In this document: positions 43,926-53,090 of the stretch, in pieces | Layout: the number at the start of each line of letters is the position of its first letter | Position numbering within the stretch: position 1 is the first letter of the stretch | Source: Paraflavisolibacter caeni | Lineage (GTDB): Bacteria > Bacteroidota > Bacteroidia > Chitinophagales > Chitinophagaceae | Reading direction: 5' to 3' | Assembly (NCBI RefSeq): GCF_025628885.1 | Contig: NZ_JAOTIF010000015.1 | Span: 62,001-126,000 of the forward strand | Length of the DNA: 64,000 nucleotides | Position numbers and translations under genes: made by a program | The notes under the pieces: model-generated | Told to the model about the DNA's origin: nothing | Database searches by the model: none | Seen by the model: the letters and a program-made list of their open reading frames with translations, nothing else

Positions 43926-43938
43926 AAAACCGTTGACA

Positions 43939-44931
43939 ATGGAACCACAAAACGCACAGGTATCATTCTTCCATCATATAAAGAATAGCCTGCCCCCGCA
44001 TCTGTCACTGGTCGATGAGGTGGCAGACCTGTTAAAAATTAGCAATGACAGTGCTTACAGGCGTATAAGAGGAGAGAAGCCTATAACTCTGGAGGAAATT
44101 GAAAAGTTGGCCACTCATTTTAAAATTTCGCTCGATCAATTCCTGCATCTCCAGTCCGACTCTTTTTTGTTTACAGGAAAATTGGCAAATGCAACAGATC
44201 ATGCCTTTGATAAATGGTTGGATGCAACTTTACAGCAAGTCGCATTCATGAACAGTTTTCCTCAAAAGCATGTCTATTACCTGGCAAAAGATATTCCACT
44301 GATGCAACAGTTTCAGGTGCCGGAATTGATTGCCTTTAAGTCCTTTTTCTGGCGCAAGTCCATATTGCATTACGAAGATTTGAGAGGTCAGAAATTTTCC
44401 TTCCAAAATATTGATCCCAGGCATATTGAGTTAGGCAAAAAGATAGCGGCTGTATATGAGCAGATTCCTTCAACGGAAATATGGAACATTGAAAGCATCA
44501 ATACCACCATTCGTCAGATCGAGTTTTATCGGGATGCTAAAAGCTTTGAATCTGAAGAAGACGTGGCAAAGTTGTATAAAACATTGATCAAATTGATAGA
44601 TCATATTGAGAGGCAGGCAGATTTAGGTGTGAAATTCTCCATCGAAGGAACGCCCAAGCCTGGAGCAGTGAACTTCAATTTATATAATAATGAATTGATC
44701 CTGGGGGATAATTCTGTTTTGGCCGACCTGGGAACAATGAAAGTCGTTTATTTGAATCATAGCGTAATAAATTTTATCGGCACTCGCGATGAACGTTTCA
44801 CAACTTATATGTATGATGCCTTCCAAAACCTGATTAAAAAGTCAACGCAATTGAGTCATGCCGGAGAAAGAGAGCGTATGCGTTTCTTCAACCGTATCAG
44901 GGATAAAATGAAACTCGCTGCAAGGTTATAA
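43939..44931 (+). CDS. Helix-turn-helix transcriptional regulator
   Basis: 330 residues. A Xre-type HTH lies near the N-terminus (HLSLVDEVADLLKISNDSAYRRIRGEKPITLEEIEKLA, quoted in parts: VADLLKISNDSAYRRIRG), then a long helical C-terminal part of unknown ligand (LILGDNSVLADLGTMKVVY). The longer frame starts at a TTG that lies in one of the TTTGCAA repeats; the ATG at 43939 (MEPQNAQVSF) is preferred. Only 20 bp separate it from the HMG-CoA lyase gene, so they form an operon and the regulator may control that pathway. Confidence 0.83.
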   Translation: MEPQNAQVSFFHHIKNSLPPHLSLVDEVADLLKISNDSAYRRIRGEKPITLEEIEKLATHFKISLDQFLHLQSDSFLFTGKLANATDHAFDKWLDATLQQVAFMNSFPQKHVYYLAKDIPLMQQFQVPELIAFKSFFWRKSILHYEDLRGQKFSFQNIDPRHIELGKKIAAVYEQIPSTEIWNIESINTTIRQIEFYRDAKSFESEEDVAKLYKTLIKLIDHIERQADLGVKFSIEGTPKPGAVNFNLYNNELILGDNSVLADLGTMKVVYLNHSVINFIGTRDERFTTYMYDAFQNLIKKSTQLSHAGERERMRFFNRIRDKMKLAARL

Positions 44932-44951
44932 TTAATAATAAGCTTCTATCA

Positions 44952-45812
44952 ATGACAGTTAAATTGGTCGAATGCCCGCGCGATGCAATGCAAGGATGGA
45001 AACACTTCATCCCGACAGAGCAAAAGATACGTTATATAAATTCTTTATTGCAAGTTGGATTTGATACCATCGACTTTGGAAGCTTTGTCTCTCCCAAAGC
45101 AATTCCTCAAATGGCTGATACAAAGGAAGTGGTTCAGAAACTAAATCTTAATGCAGGTAAAACAAAGCTGCTGGCTATTGTTGCAAATGCTCGTGGTGCA
45201 GAAGAAGCTGCAATTTTTGAAGAAATTTCTTTTTTGGGTTTTCCTTTTTCCATTTCTCAAACCTTTCAGAAACGCAATACAAATAGTTCAATGGAAGAAA
45301 GTCTCAAAAGGGTGGAGGATATTCAGGAACTCTGTTTGAGACAAAATAAGAACCTGGTTATTTATTTAAGTATGGGTTTTGGTAATCCTTATGGAGATGA
45401 TTACAGCCAGGAGATCCTGTTACACTGGGCAGGGGAAATGGTAAAAAGAGGGGTTACCATCATTGCTCTTTCCGATACAGTGGGTGTGGCTACTCCCCAA
45501 CAAATTAGTTTTGCCCTGGACACTTTAATTCCGCAATATCCCCATATCGAATTTGGTGTTCATCTTCATTCTACAATCGAAAACTGGCAGGCTAAAACTG
45601 CAGCGGCTCTAAATGCAGGTTGCCTAAGATTTGATGGTGCCCTGAAAGGAATTGGCGGGTGCCCGATGGCAAATGATGAATTGGTGGGGAATATGAATAC
45701 AGAATGGATGATCGATTATTTTAAGAGTCAAAATGTTTTGCCACAATTGAATTTTGACGCTTTGCAAAACAGTCTTACCATTGCGGCTGAAATATTTGGT
45801 AAAGACCTGTAG
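44952..45812 (+). CDS. Hydroxymethylglutaryl-CoA lyase
   Basis: 286 residues, TIM barrel. VECPRDAMQGW has the catalytic Arg10 and Asp11; GVHLHSTIENW supplies the two metal-binding His; GIGGCPMA carries the conserved active-site loop Cys. It splits HMG-CoA into acetoacetate and acetyl-CoA at the end of leucine breakdown. ATG start. It follows the HTH regulator by 20 bp and precedes a GSCFA gene by 37 bp. Confidence 0.92.
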   Translation: MTVKLVECPRDAMQGWKHFIPTEQKIRYINSLLQVGFDTIDFGSFVSPKAIPQMADTKEVVQKLNLNAGKTKLLAIVANARGAEEAAIFEEISFLGFPFSISQTFQKRNTNSSMEESLKRVEDIQELCLRQNKNLVIYLSMGFGNPYGDDYSQEILLHWAGEMVKRGVTIIALSDTVGVATPQQISFALDTLIPQYPHIEFGVHLHSTIENWQAKTAAALNAGCLRFDGALKGIGGCPMANDELVGNMNTEWMIDYFKSQNVLPQLNFDALQNSLTIAAEIFGKDL

Positions 45813-45849
45813 AATTTTTGAACTCTTATAGGTTTTAAAAAGAAGTGTA

Positions 45850-46884
45850 ATGGAGTTCATGCTCAATATCAACCTGCCCAAGGCAGAAAAGTTGATTCAT
45901 CATCAGCATCATATTTTATCTGTAGGATCCTGTTTTACAGAGCATATTGGTAATGCATTAACCAATATGAAATTTCAGGTCTTGCAAAATCCAAATGGTA
46001 TTTTATTTGACCCGGTTTCTGTTTGCAGTAGCCTTGTTTCTTATATAAGGAATAAACAATACTCTGGCGAAGACCTTTTTTACCTGAATGAACTTTGGCA
46101 AAGCTGGCAGCATCATAGCCGTTTCTCAGGAATGGATAAGGATCGTGTCCTGGAAAAAATTAACAGGTCCCAAAATCATGCTCACCATTTTTTAAAGGAG
46201 GCCGATTGGCTCATTATTACACTGGGGTCTGCTTTTAACTACAGGTTGAAGGACGACGAATCAAGATCTGTCGGTATCCCCCAGATCTCTGTCTTAACAA
46301 ATGGAGGGGCTGTAGCCAATTGCCACCGTGCTCCATCTCAATTCTTTCAGAAAAACCTGTTGTCCATTACTGAGATTATTGAAAATCTGGATAATACCAT
46401 ACACCAATTGTTTCATTTTAATAAAAAGCTCAACATCATTTTTACCATAAGTCCTGTCCGTCATATAAGGGATGGGGTAGTGGAAAACAACAGAAGTAAA
46501 GCGCGATTGATAGAAGCGGTGCACCATATGGTCAACAAGTTCAACCGGTTATACTACTTCCCATCCTATGAATTGGTGATCGACGTACTCCGCGATTACC
46601 GCTTCTATGATATCGACATGGTACACCCCAACTACCCGGCTACCGAATTTGTTTTACAAAAGTTCCAGCAAACATTCATGAGCGAGGAAACCATCGCACT
46701 GAGTGAAGAAGTCAAAAAAATTGTAATTGCCTGTAAGCACAGGTCCGCAAACCCGGCAACGGAGGGACATAAGAAATTTTTAAGAAGCTATCTTGAGAAA
46801 GTTGAAAATTTTAAAAAGCTCTATCCGTACATGGATTTTGAAAAAGAGATCAAGTATTTTTCAAACGTATCGGATGAAGGCTAG
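45850..46884 (+). CDS. GSCFA-domain protein
   Basis: 344 residues. HILSVGSCFTEHIGNAL is the GSCFA motif (here SVGSCF), then NPNGILFDPVSV, ADWLIITLGSAFNYR, TISPVRHIRDG, and MVHPNYPATEFV, an SGNH/GDSL-like arrangement in which Ser, Asp and His can form a hydrolase triad. Possibly an acylhydrolase; substrate unknown. ATG start. The stop codon TAG (46882-46884) sits at the base of a hairpin. Confidence 0.88.
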   Translation: MEFMLNINLPKAEKLIHHQHHILSVGSCFTEHIGNALTNMKFQVLQNPNGILFDPVSVCSSLVSYIRNKQYSGEDLFYLNELWQSWQHHSRFSGMDKDRVLEKINRSQNHAHHFLKEADWLIITLGSAFNYRLKDDESRSVGIPQISVLTNGGAVANCHRAPSQFFQKNLLSITEIIENLDNTIHQLFHFNKKLNIIFTISPVRHIRDGVVENNRSKARLIEAVHHMVNKFNRLYYFPSYELVIDVLRDYRFYDIDMVHPNYPATEFVLQKFQQTFMSEETIALSEEVKKIVIACKHRSANPATEGHKKFLRSYLEKVENFKKLYPYMDFEKEIKYFSNVSDEG

Positions 46885-46919
46885 GTTCAGGAAACAAAGA
46901 AGGTGGTTTCCTGAACCTA
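46883..46919 (+). terminator. Hairpin at the GSCFA stop codon
   Basis: AGGTTCAGGAAAC / GTTTCCTGAACCT, perfect 13-bp stem with the stop codon at its 5' base; no T-run follows, so it is an atypical terminator or mRNA-stability hairpin. Confidence 0.6.
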
Positions 46920-46950
46920 ATTCCCGGAATCTAAAAATATCGCAATCTTC

Positions 46951-47571
46951 CTAATGCATTCTATCCCCCCTTACACCTAAACTTTTGATGACTCCAGCTT
47001 CATATTCCAGCCAATCTTTCCAGCGTTTCCTTACTTTTTCTTTGTCTATATAGGTTTCAGCCAGGTCAATAAATAAGGTATAATGACCGGCTTCACTTTC
47101 CATAAAACGCCGGTAAAAATTCCGAAGGTAGGTATCTTCCAGTCTCTCACTCAGGCGTTTAAAACGCTCGCAGCTACGAGCTTCGATCAGGGCGCAGATC
47201 AGGAGTTTGTCCAATAGCCTGCCTTCCTCACTGCCACCTTTAGCCTCAAAAGACAGCAGCTGGTTCACATATTCATCCTTCCTTTGCCTGCCAAGCTTCA
47301 GTTTCCGCTTTTGCAATTCAGCTAGCACCAATCTGAAGTGGCCCCATTCTTCTGTAACAATTGGCGCAAGTGCGGTTACAAGTTTTTCCTTCTCACTATA
47401 CCTTTGAATTAAAGAAATGCATGAAGTGGCTGCCTTTTGCTCGCAGTAGGCATGATCTGTTAATATATCTTGGAGTGATTTTTCAGCCAGGTTGACCCAA
47501 CGGGGGTCAGTAGGTAATTGCAATCCCAGGATAGCTTTGGTATCTAGGGAAAGTTCATCTATTGGTTCCAT
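46951..47571 (-). CDS. miaE: tRNA-(ms2io6A)-hydroxylase
   Basis: 206 residues, a ferritin-like di-iron fold. Ligand helices: DHAYCEQKAATS, EEWGHFRLVLAELQKRK, IEARSCERFKRLSERL and FMESEAGHYTLFIDLAETY provide the Glu and His ligands. MiaE hydroxylates the isopentenyl side chain of ms2i6A-37 in tRNA, using O2. ATG start; the upstream region toward rpsO holds a G-free tract. Confidence 0.92.
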   Translation of the reverse strand: MEPIDELSLDTKAILGLQLPTDPRWVNLAEKSLQDILTDHAYCEQKAATSCISLIQRYSEKEKLVTALAPIVTEEWGHFRLVLAELQKRKLKLGRQRKDEYVNQLLSFEAKGGSEEGRLLDKLLICALIEARSCERFKRLSERLEDTYLRNFYRRFMESEAGHYTLFIDLAETYIDKEKVRKRWKDWLEYEAGVIKSLGVRGDRMH

Positions 47572-47693
47572 ATGGCAAAAATAAGATCCCCTCTTCCAAA
47601 ATCTAACAACCCATTATCCCAATATCTTAATATCCTATTAACATCCAATTGCTAAAAAATGTAAATCTAAACTTATAAATCGCAAATTTCTCT

Positions 47694-47701
47694 TACCTTT
47701 G
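47694..47701 (+). promoter_or_regulatory. -7 promoter element (TACCTTTG) of rpsO
   Basis: Perfect TAnnTTTG 50 nt before the rpsO ATG; a G-free tract at 47586-47650 lies just upstream. Confidence 0.55.
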
Positions 47702-47751
47702 CCGCCAAAATTATCGGGTATCTAATCGGATGTCTTTATAAAAAAACTACG

Positions 47752-48021
47752 ATGTCATTAACTACAGAAAAAAAAGCCGGCATATTTGCCAACTTTGGAG
47801 GTAAAGAAACCAATACTGGTTCAATTGAAGGACAAATTGCATTATTAACAGAACGCATCAGCCAGATTTCTGCTCACCTGCAGCAAAATAAAAAAGATTT
47901 TTCCACACACCGTGGATTGATGCAACTGGTAGGTAAACGTAGAAGATTGCTGAACTACCTGCAAAAGCACAACCTTCAGGGATACCGCGAACTGATTGAA
48001 AAATTAGGACTCAGAAAATAA
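47752..48021 (+). CDS. rpsO: 30S ribosomal protein uS15
   Basis: 89 residues. TNTGSIEGQIALLTERI and FSTHRGLMQLVGKRRRLLNYL are the uS15 hallmarks; the helical end QGYRELIEKLGLRK is standard. ATG start. A terminator separates it from pnp, the usual neighbour. Confidence 0.97.
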   Translation: MSLTTEKKAGIFANFGGKETNTGSIEGQIALLTERISQISAHLQQNKKDFSTHRGLMQLVGKRRRLLNYLQKHNLQGYRELIEKLGLRK

Positions 48022-48041
48022 ATAAAGTTTGTGTAAACGAT

Positions 48042-48073
48042 ATATTCCCAACTGCGGTTGGGAATAGTTTTTT
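48042..48073 (+). terminator. Terminator or attenuator between rpsO and pnp
   Basis: ATTCCCAAC / GTTGGGAATA with a 4-nt loop (TGCG) followed by TTTTTT. pnp starts 47 bp later, and no strong promoter element is visible between, so some read-through is likely. Confidence 0.85.
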
Positions 48074-48119
48074 ATGCACAAACTTTTTTGGCATTAAATT
48101 ACCATCTAAACCATAAGGT

Positions 48120-50309
48120 ATGTTACGGCAAAAATTCAGTAAAACATTTGAAATAGGCGATGGCAGACAGGTTACTATTGAGACCGGTAGATTGGCACGC
48201 CAGGCCGATGGTGCTGTTACAGTAACAATGGGCAATTGTATTTTGTTGGCTACTGCTGTGGCCAGCGAAGAACCAAAGGAAGGCCAGGACTTTTTTCCAT
48301 TGAGTGTTGACTATATGGAAAAATTCTCTTCAGCAGGCCGTATTCCGGGTTCTTTCTTTAAACGTGAAGGAAGGCTTAGTGATTATGAAGTTTTAATCTC
48401 CCGCCTTATTGATAGGGCATTACGTCCTCTTTTCCCTGAAGATTATCTTTGTGATGTTCAGGTGATCGTTACATTGATCTCCAGCGATCCGGAAGTTATG
48501 CCTGATGCGCTGGCCTGCCTTGCAGCTTCCGCGGCACTGGCAGTTTCTACAATCCCCATCAAAGAAGTGATCTCCGAAGTGCGCATCAGCCGCATTGATG
48601 GTGAATATAAAATAAACCCTTCCCGCTCTGAAATGCAAAAATCCGATATGGATTTTATGATCGGAGCTACAGAGAAGAACATCATGATGGTGGAAGGTGA
48701 AGCTAAAGAATGTAGTGAAGAAGAGCTGGTTAAAGCTCTGGAAATCGCTCATGAAGCCATCAGAGTACAGATCAAAGCACAGCAGGAACTGAGGGACTTG
48801 GTTGGTGTGAAAGAAAAAAGGGATTACCCCAAACCTGCACAAGATGAGGCTTTGCGCAAGAAAGTTGAAGAATTTGCTACAGCAAAGATTGCCGAGCAAT
48901 CAAAAGCAAACCTTCCAAAAGCAGAACGCAAGGATGCTTACAAAAAGGTTTACGAAGAATTGAAAGAAATAGTTCGTCAAGAGGCTAACCTGTCGGAAGG
49001 AGAAGAAATATCTGATGGTACAAAGAAACTGATTAAAAATTACTTGGCTGATGTTCAGTACAACGTCGTGCGCGATATGATCTTAAATGATCATGTTCGC
49101 TTGGACGGTAGGGGTTTGGAACAGGTTCGCCCGTTGGATATGGAAGTGGATGTCCTGCCTACGCCACACGGCTCGGCTCTGTTTACTCGAGGTGAAACTC
49201 AATCTCTGACCACAGTTACATTAGGTACACCATTAGATGAACTCCTGATTGAAAGTGCTGCCAAATCAGAATATTCCAAATTCATCCTACACTATAACTT
49301 TCCTCCATTTTCAACTGGTGAGGTTAAGTTCTTAAGAGGACCTGGCCGCCGAGAGGTAGGTCATGGAAACCTGGCGCTACGCTCATTGAAACAAATGATG
49401 CCAGGAGAAGATTTTGCTTATACCGTCCGTGTGGTAAGTGATATCCTGGAAAGTAATGGTTCCTCTTCAATGGCAACTGTTTGTGCTGGCTCCCTTGCTC
49501 TGATGGATGCTGGTATTGCTTTCCCTAAACACGTAGCCGGTGTAGCAATGGGTTTGATCACTAAAGAAGGTAAATACGCCGTATTAACCGATATCTTAGG
49601 TGATGAAGACCACCTCGGTGATATGGATTTTAAAGTAACTGGTACGCGCGAAGGTATCTGTGGTATCCAGATGGATATCAAAGTAGATGGCCTTCCCATG
49701 GAAATCATGCGCAATGCGCTCGAGCAAGCTCGCCGCGGTCGCATGCATATTCTGGATGCAATGTATAATTGTATTGCAGAGGCAAGATCTGATGTGAAAC
49801 CTCATGCACCACGCACTGTGAAAATGTTTATCGACCGTGAATTTATTGGTGCAGTGATCGGGCCTGGTGGTAAAGTGATCCAGGAAATTCAACGTGAGAC
49901 TGGTACTACTATCAATATCGAAGAGAAAAATAATATGGGCGAGGTGAGCATCTTTGGTACGGTAAAAGAAGGCGTTGAGAAAGCTCATAACTGGGTGAAA
50001 GGTATCGTTGCTGTTCCAACAGTTGGCGACGTTTACGAAGCTACAGTGAAATCGATACAGCCCTACGGTGCTTTTGTTGAGTTCCTGCCTGGTAAACAAG
50101 GGTTGCTGCATATCTCTGAAGTAAGCTGGAAGCGCCTGGAAAGCCTTGAAGGTGTTCTGAATGAAGGAGATGTGGTAAAAGTAAAACTGACAGGTACAGA
50201 TCCAAAGACTGGCAAATTCAAGCTTTCCCGTAAAATATTGCTGCCAAAGCCTGAAGGCCAGCAGCCACAACAACGCGGCGGTAACGGTCAGTCTGAAAAA
50301 CAATCTTAA
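48120..50309 (+). CDS. pnp: Polynucleotide phosphorylase
   Basis: 729 residues. Two RNase PH core domains (the second with the active loop GETQSLTTVTLGTPLDE and GDEDHLGDMDFKVTGT), an alpha-helical linker, then a KH domain (IGAVIGPGGKVIQEIQRETGTTINIEE, partly: VIGPGGKVIQEIQ) and an S1 domain (GDVYEATVKSIQPYGAFVEFLPGKQGLLHISE, partly: QPYGAFVEFLPGKQGLLHIS). It phosphorolyses mRNA 3' ends. ATG start. Confidence 0.97.
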   Translation: MLRQKFSKTFEIGDGRQVTIETGRLARQADGAVTVTMGNCILLATAVASEEPKEGQDFFPLSVDYMEKFSSAGRIPGSFFKREGRLSDYEVLISRLIDRALRPLFPEDYLCDVQVIVTLISSDPEVMPDALACLAASAALAVSTIPIKEVISEVRISRIDGEYKINPSRSEMQKSDMDFMIGATEKNIMMVEGEAKECSEEELVKALEIAHEAIRVQIKAQQELRDLVGVKEKRDYPKPAQDEALRKKVEEFATAKIAEQSKANLPKAERKDAYKKVYEELKEIVRQEANLSEGEEISDGTKKLIKNYLADVQYNVVRDMILNDHVRLDGRGLEQVRPLDMEVDVLPTPHGSALFTRGETQSLTTVTLGTPLDELLIESAAKSEYSKFILHYNFPPFSTGEVKFLRGPGRREVGHGNLALRSLKQMMPGEDFAYTVRVVSDILESNGSSSMATVCAGSLALMDAGIAFPKHVAGVAMGLITKEGKYAVLTDILGDEDHLGDMDFKVTGTREGICGIQMDIKVDGLPMEIMRNALEQARRGRMHILDAMYNCIAEARSDVKPHAPRTVKMFIDREFIGAVIGPGGKVIQEIQRETGTTINIEEKNNMGEVSIFGTVKEGVEKAHNWVKGIVAVPTVGDVYEATVKSIQPYGAFVEFLPGKQGLLHISEVSWKRLESLEGVLNEGDVVKVKLTGTDPKTGKFKLSRKILLPKPEGQQPQQRGGNGQSEKQS

Positions 50310-50336
50310 TAGCTAAATAAGTCCCCAAGACTGTAA

Positions 50337-50399
50337 GTCCGAAGGTTGGAAAGTATGTTCATGATACATGAATTATCTTTCTGGCTTCCGGACTTTTTG
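50337..50399 (+). terminator. Long-stem terminator after pnp
   Basis: A 17-bp outer stem (GTCCG... with G-T pairs) around an inner TTCATG / CATGAA hairpin, followed by TTTTTG. Confidence 0.78.
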
Positions 50400-50440
50400 T
50401 TTCTTTGAAGTTGCGTAACGCTCATTTATTAAAATAAGTA

Positions 50441-51250
50441 ATGGACTCAATCAAACTCTCTATTAAAGCTTCCCAGGAGGCCCAGGAATTGTTAATCGCT
50501 ACCTTAAGTGATTTGAATGCAACAGGATTTGAACAACAGGAAGATGTTTTGATTGCCTGGTTTTATGCTGATGATTTCAACGAAGTGGAGATACTGCCTT
50601 TGCTGAGCTCTTATGAATATGATGTAGAAACTGTAAAAGAGCAAAACTGGAACGAGATGTGGGAGAAAGATTTCCAGCCTGTCATAGTTGAGGATTTTTG
50701 TGCCATTCGTGCTCACTTTCATGAACCTATAACAACTGTCCAACATGAAATCATTATTACTCCCAAGATGAGTTTCGGTACAGGACATCATGCTACCACC
50801 TACATGATGGTTCAGCAAATGAAGGATATTGATTTTAGAAATAAATCAGTTTTTGATTTTGGAACAGGTACTGGAATTTTAGCAATCCTTGCAGAAAAGC
50901 TGGGCGCACGAGAAATTACAGCTATTGATGTGGACGATTGGAGTATTGAAAATGCTGCCGAAAATATAGCAAGAAATCAGTGTCAGGCAATCGAATTGTA
51001 TCAATCATCAAGCGTCCCTGTCACCAAAACTTTTGATATCATTCTGGCAAATATTAACAAAAACGTCATTTTGCAACATCTGGCATCAATAATAGATGCT
51101 ATAGGTGAGGAAGGAAAAGTATTGTTTAGTGGTTTGTTGATCGAAGACGAACAGGATATAATTTCAGCTTGTAAAGGTTTTCCATTATCATTATTGAGAA
51201 AAGTCAGTAGAGGTAATTGGATTTCCTTATACTTTAGCAAAACAAGCTGA
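50441..51250 (+). CDS. prmA: 50S ribosomal protein L11 methyltransferase
   Basis: 269 residues. N-terminal substrate-recognition domain, then KSVFDFGTGTGILAILAEKLGA (SAM motif I), MSFGTGHHATTYMMVQQM, and DIILANINKNVI (motif IV, NxN). PrmA trimethylates L11. ATG start, with the usual two-domain length. The plsY gene follows on the same strand with its own promoter. Confidence 0.94.
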   Translation: MDSIKLSIKASQEAQELLIATLSDLNATGFEQQEDVLIAWFYADDFNEVEILPLLSSYEYDVETVKEQNWNEMWEKDFQPVIVEDFCAIRAHFHEPITTVQHEIIITPKMSFGTGHHATTYMMVQQMKDIDFRNKSVFDFGTGTGILAILAEKLGAREITAIDVDDWSIENAAENIARNQCQAIELYQSSSVPVTKTFDIILANINKNVILQHLASIIDAIGEEGKVLFSGLLIEDEQDIISACKGFPLSLLRKVSRGNWISLYFSKTS

Positions 51251-51290
51251 GCAATTATTACTTTAACTTTAAATCTCAATGCTTTATAAG

Positions 51291-51298
51291 TAATTTTG
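51291..51298 (+). promoter_or_regulatory. -7 promoter element (TAATTTTG) of plsY
   Basis: Perfect TAnnTTTG 20 nt before the ATG at 51319. Confidence 0.55.
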
Positions 51299-51318
51299 CA
51301 CTGTATTAACAGCTTTCT

Positions 51319-51972
51319 ATGAATGAAATTTTGTTGATTGTTTTGGCATATTTAATAGGAAGTATTCCAACCTCCGTGTGGGTAAGTAAATCCTATTTCG
51401 GAATAGATATTAGGGACTACGGTAGTGGGAATGCCGGAGCTACTAATACTTATCGCATTTTAGGTTCTAAATGGGGTACTTTCGTTATGGTCGTTGATAT
51501 GCTGAAAGCTGTTATTGCTGTTAAGCTTGCTTTCATGCTGCCGGAAGTTTACGACAACGAGTTATACCTTATTAATCTACAATTAGGACTAGGCCTTGCT
51601 GCCGTAGTCGGTCATATTTTTCCAATTTGGGCAAATTTTAAAGGAGGAAAGGGGGTGGCTTCTCTCTTTGGTATGGTGCTCGGTATCCAGCCAAATGTCG
51701 CTTTATGCTGTGTAGGAGTTTTTATCTTGGTATTATACCTTACCCGTTGGGTTTCATTAAGCTCTATTCTGGCAAGTATAGCTTTCCCCATTTTTATTCT
51801 ATATATTTTCAACGAGCCTGAATATTTCTACCGTGTTTTTGCAATCATCGTCGCATTAATGGTATTATTCACACATCAAAAAAATATAGGCCGTCTGATT
51901 AAAGGCGGTGAAAGCAAAGTCCCGATCCTAAAGTACAGGGATAGACGCAAACAACGGCGTAGACATGAATAA
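51319..51972 (+). CDS. plsY: Acyl-phosphate:glycerol-3-phosphate acyltransferase
   Basis: 217 residues, about five membrane helices. IGSIPTSVWVSK and DIRDYGSGNAGATNTYRILG (motif 1), HIFPIWANFKGGKGVAS (motif 2) and the QKNIGRLIKGGESK end (motif 3) are the PlsY set. It makes lysophosphatidic acid from acyl phosphate, the first step of phospholipid synthesis. ATG start; ends just before a palindromic terminator. Confidence 0.95.
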   Translation: MNEILLIVLAYLIGSIPTSVWVSKSYFGIDIRDYGSGNAGATNTYRILGSKWGTFVMVVDMLKAVIAVKLAFMLPEVYDNELYLINLQLGLGLAAVVGHIFPIWANFKGGKGVASLFGMVLGIQPNVALCCVGVFILVLYLTRWVSLSSILASIAFPIFILYIFNEPEYFYRVFAIIVALMVLFTHQKNIGRLIKGGESKVPILKYRDRRKQRRRHE

Positions 51973-51990
51973 ACTTTATTTATATTCAAT

Positions 51991-52020
51991 AAAAACGCAC
52001 AGGATATCCTGTGCGTTTTT
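51991..52020. terminator. 30-nt perfect palindromic terminator
   Basis: AAAAACGCACAGGAT followed by its exact reverse complement, no spacer. It follows plsY and works equally on either strand. Confidence 0.85.
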
Positions 52021-52047
52021 ATTAACAATCCTTTAGTAATTCTTCAT

Positions 52048-52067
52048 AGTACTAATTAATTAGTACT
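52048..52067. promoter_or_regulatory. 20-nt perfect palindrome upstream of the M48 gene
   Basis: AGTACTAATTAATTAGTACT, symmetric over its full length. It lies about 42 bp upstream of the -7 element of the M48 peptidase gene, a position that suits a dimeric regulator. Confidence 0.45.
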
Positions 52068-52108
52068 CATTAACTATTTTCCTTTCACTTTTCACCACTC
52101 CCAATTCT

Positions 52109-52116
52109 TATTTTTG
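52109..52116 (+). promoter_or_regulatory. -7 promoter element (TATTTTTG) of the M48 peptidase gene
   Basis: Fits TAnnTTTG; 86 nt before the ATG, downstream of a 52-base G-free tract (52064-52115). Confidence 0.45.
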
Positions 52117-52202
52117 CATTTCCTTTCTTAAACCATTTTAAGGTAGATAGGTCATTGTAATATTTGGTATAACTATTGGAATTATTATAAAAAAGCAAGA
52201 AA

Positions 52203-53015
52203 ATGGTACGGAACATTCTTACCCTATTTATTGTTGCAGCAACGGTGATATCCTGCTCAACAAATCCTGTAACAGGTAGAAGTCAATTTAAGTTGGTATC
52301 TGAATCTGAACTTCAGGCAATGGCTACTCAGGAATATCGTCAGTTTCTATCACAAAACAAAACAGTAAGTCCATCAGCAGATAAAGATGCAGAAATGGTT
52401 CGTCGTGTTGGCCAGCGTCTCGCCAACGCTTTGCAATCTTATTACAAACAGCAGGGATTAAGTGAAGTATTGAACGGTTATCAATGGGAGTTCAATCTTG
52501 TAAATAACAAAGAAGCAAATGCATGGGCTATGCCAGGGGGAAAAGTGGTTGTATACACAGGTTTATTGCCAATAACCCAAAATGAAGCAGCTCTGGCAAA
52601 TGTACTGGGACATGAAATTTCTCATGCAATTTTTCAGCATGGTAATGAGCGGATGAGTCAGGGGTTGGCTCAACAGTTAGGTGGAGCAGCTTTATCCGTT
52701 GCATTATCTTCAAAACCCGCAGAAACGCAAAGTCTTTTTATGCAAGCTTATGGCCTGGGTAGTCAGGTTGGCGTGCTTTTACCATTTTCCCGTAAACACG
52801 AATTGGAGGCTGATAGGTATGGAATGCGCTGGGCTGCTTTAGCGGGTTATAACCCTAGAGAAGCTATCGCCTTGTGGCAAAGAATGGAAAAAATGTCAAC
52901 AGGCAGCAGACCTCCTGAATTCTTGAGTACGCACCCGGCAGAAGAAAACAGGATAGCATACTTACAAAAGTATTTAGATGAAGCTCTACAATATTATAAA
53001 CCAATTAGTAAATAA
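52203..53015 (+). CDS. M48-family metallopeptidase, lipoprotein
   Basis: 270 residues. Lipobox VISC (Cys18), then an M48 catalytic region: GHEISHAIFQHGNERM (HEXXH at His137 to His141) and the third ligand in HELEADRYGMRWAALAGYNP. It resembles periplasmic LoiP/BepA-like proteases that handle misfolded outer-membrane proteins; the role is inferred. The Cys18 lipid anchor would place it on the envelope. ATG start. Confidence 0.9.
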   Translation: MVRNILTLFIVAATVISCSTNPVTGRSQFKLVSESELQAMATQEYRQFLSQNKTVSPSADKDAEMVRRVGQRLANALQSYYKQQGLSEVLNGYQWEFNLVNNKEANAWAMPGGKVVVYTGLLPITQNEAALANVLGHEISHAIFQHGNERMSQGLAQQLGGAALSVALSSKPAETQSLFMQAYGLGSQVGVLLPFSRKHELEADRYGMRWAALAGYNPREAIALWQRMEKMSTGSRPPEFLSTHPAEENRIAYLQKYLDEALQYYKPISK

Positions 53016-53090
53016 CTATATTAGTTTATTACCAAATTAGTATAATTAAATATAATATAAAATATAGAGATAAATACTTCTGGATCCTTT

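Noticed and set aside
49596-50303. Long open frame on the minus strand inside pnp
   Set aside because: It mirrors the codon usage of pnp on the other strand and has no recognisable domain.
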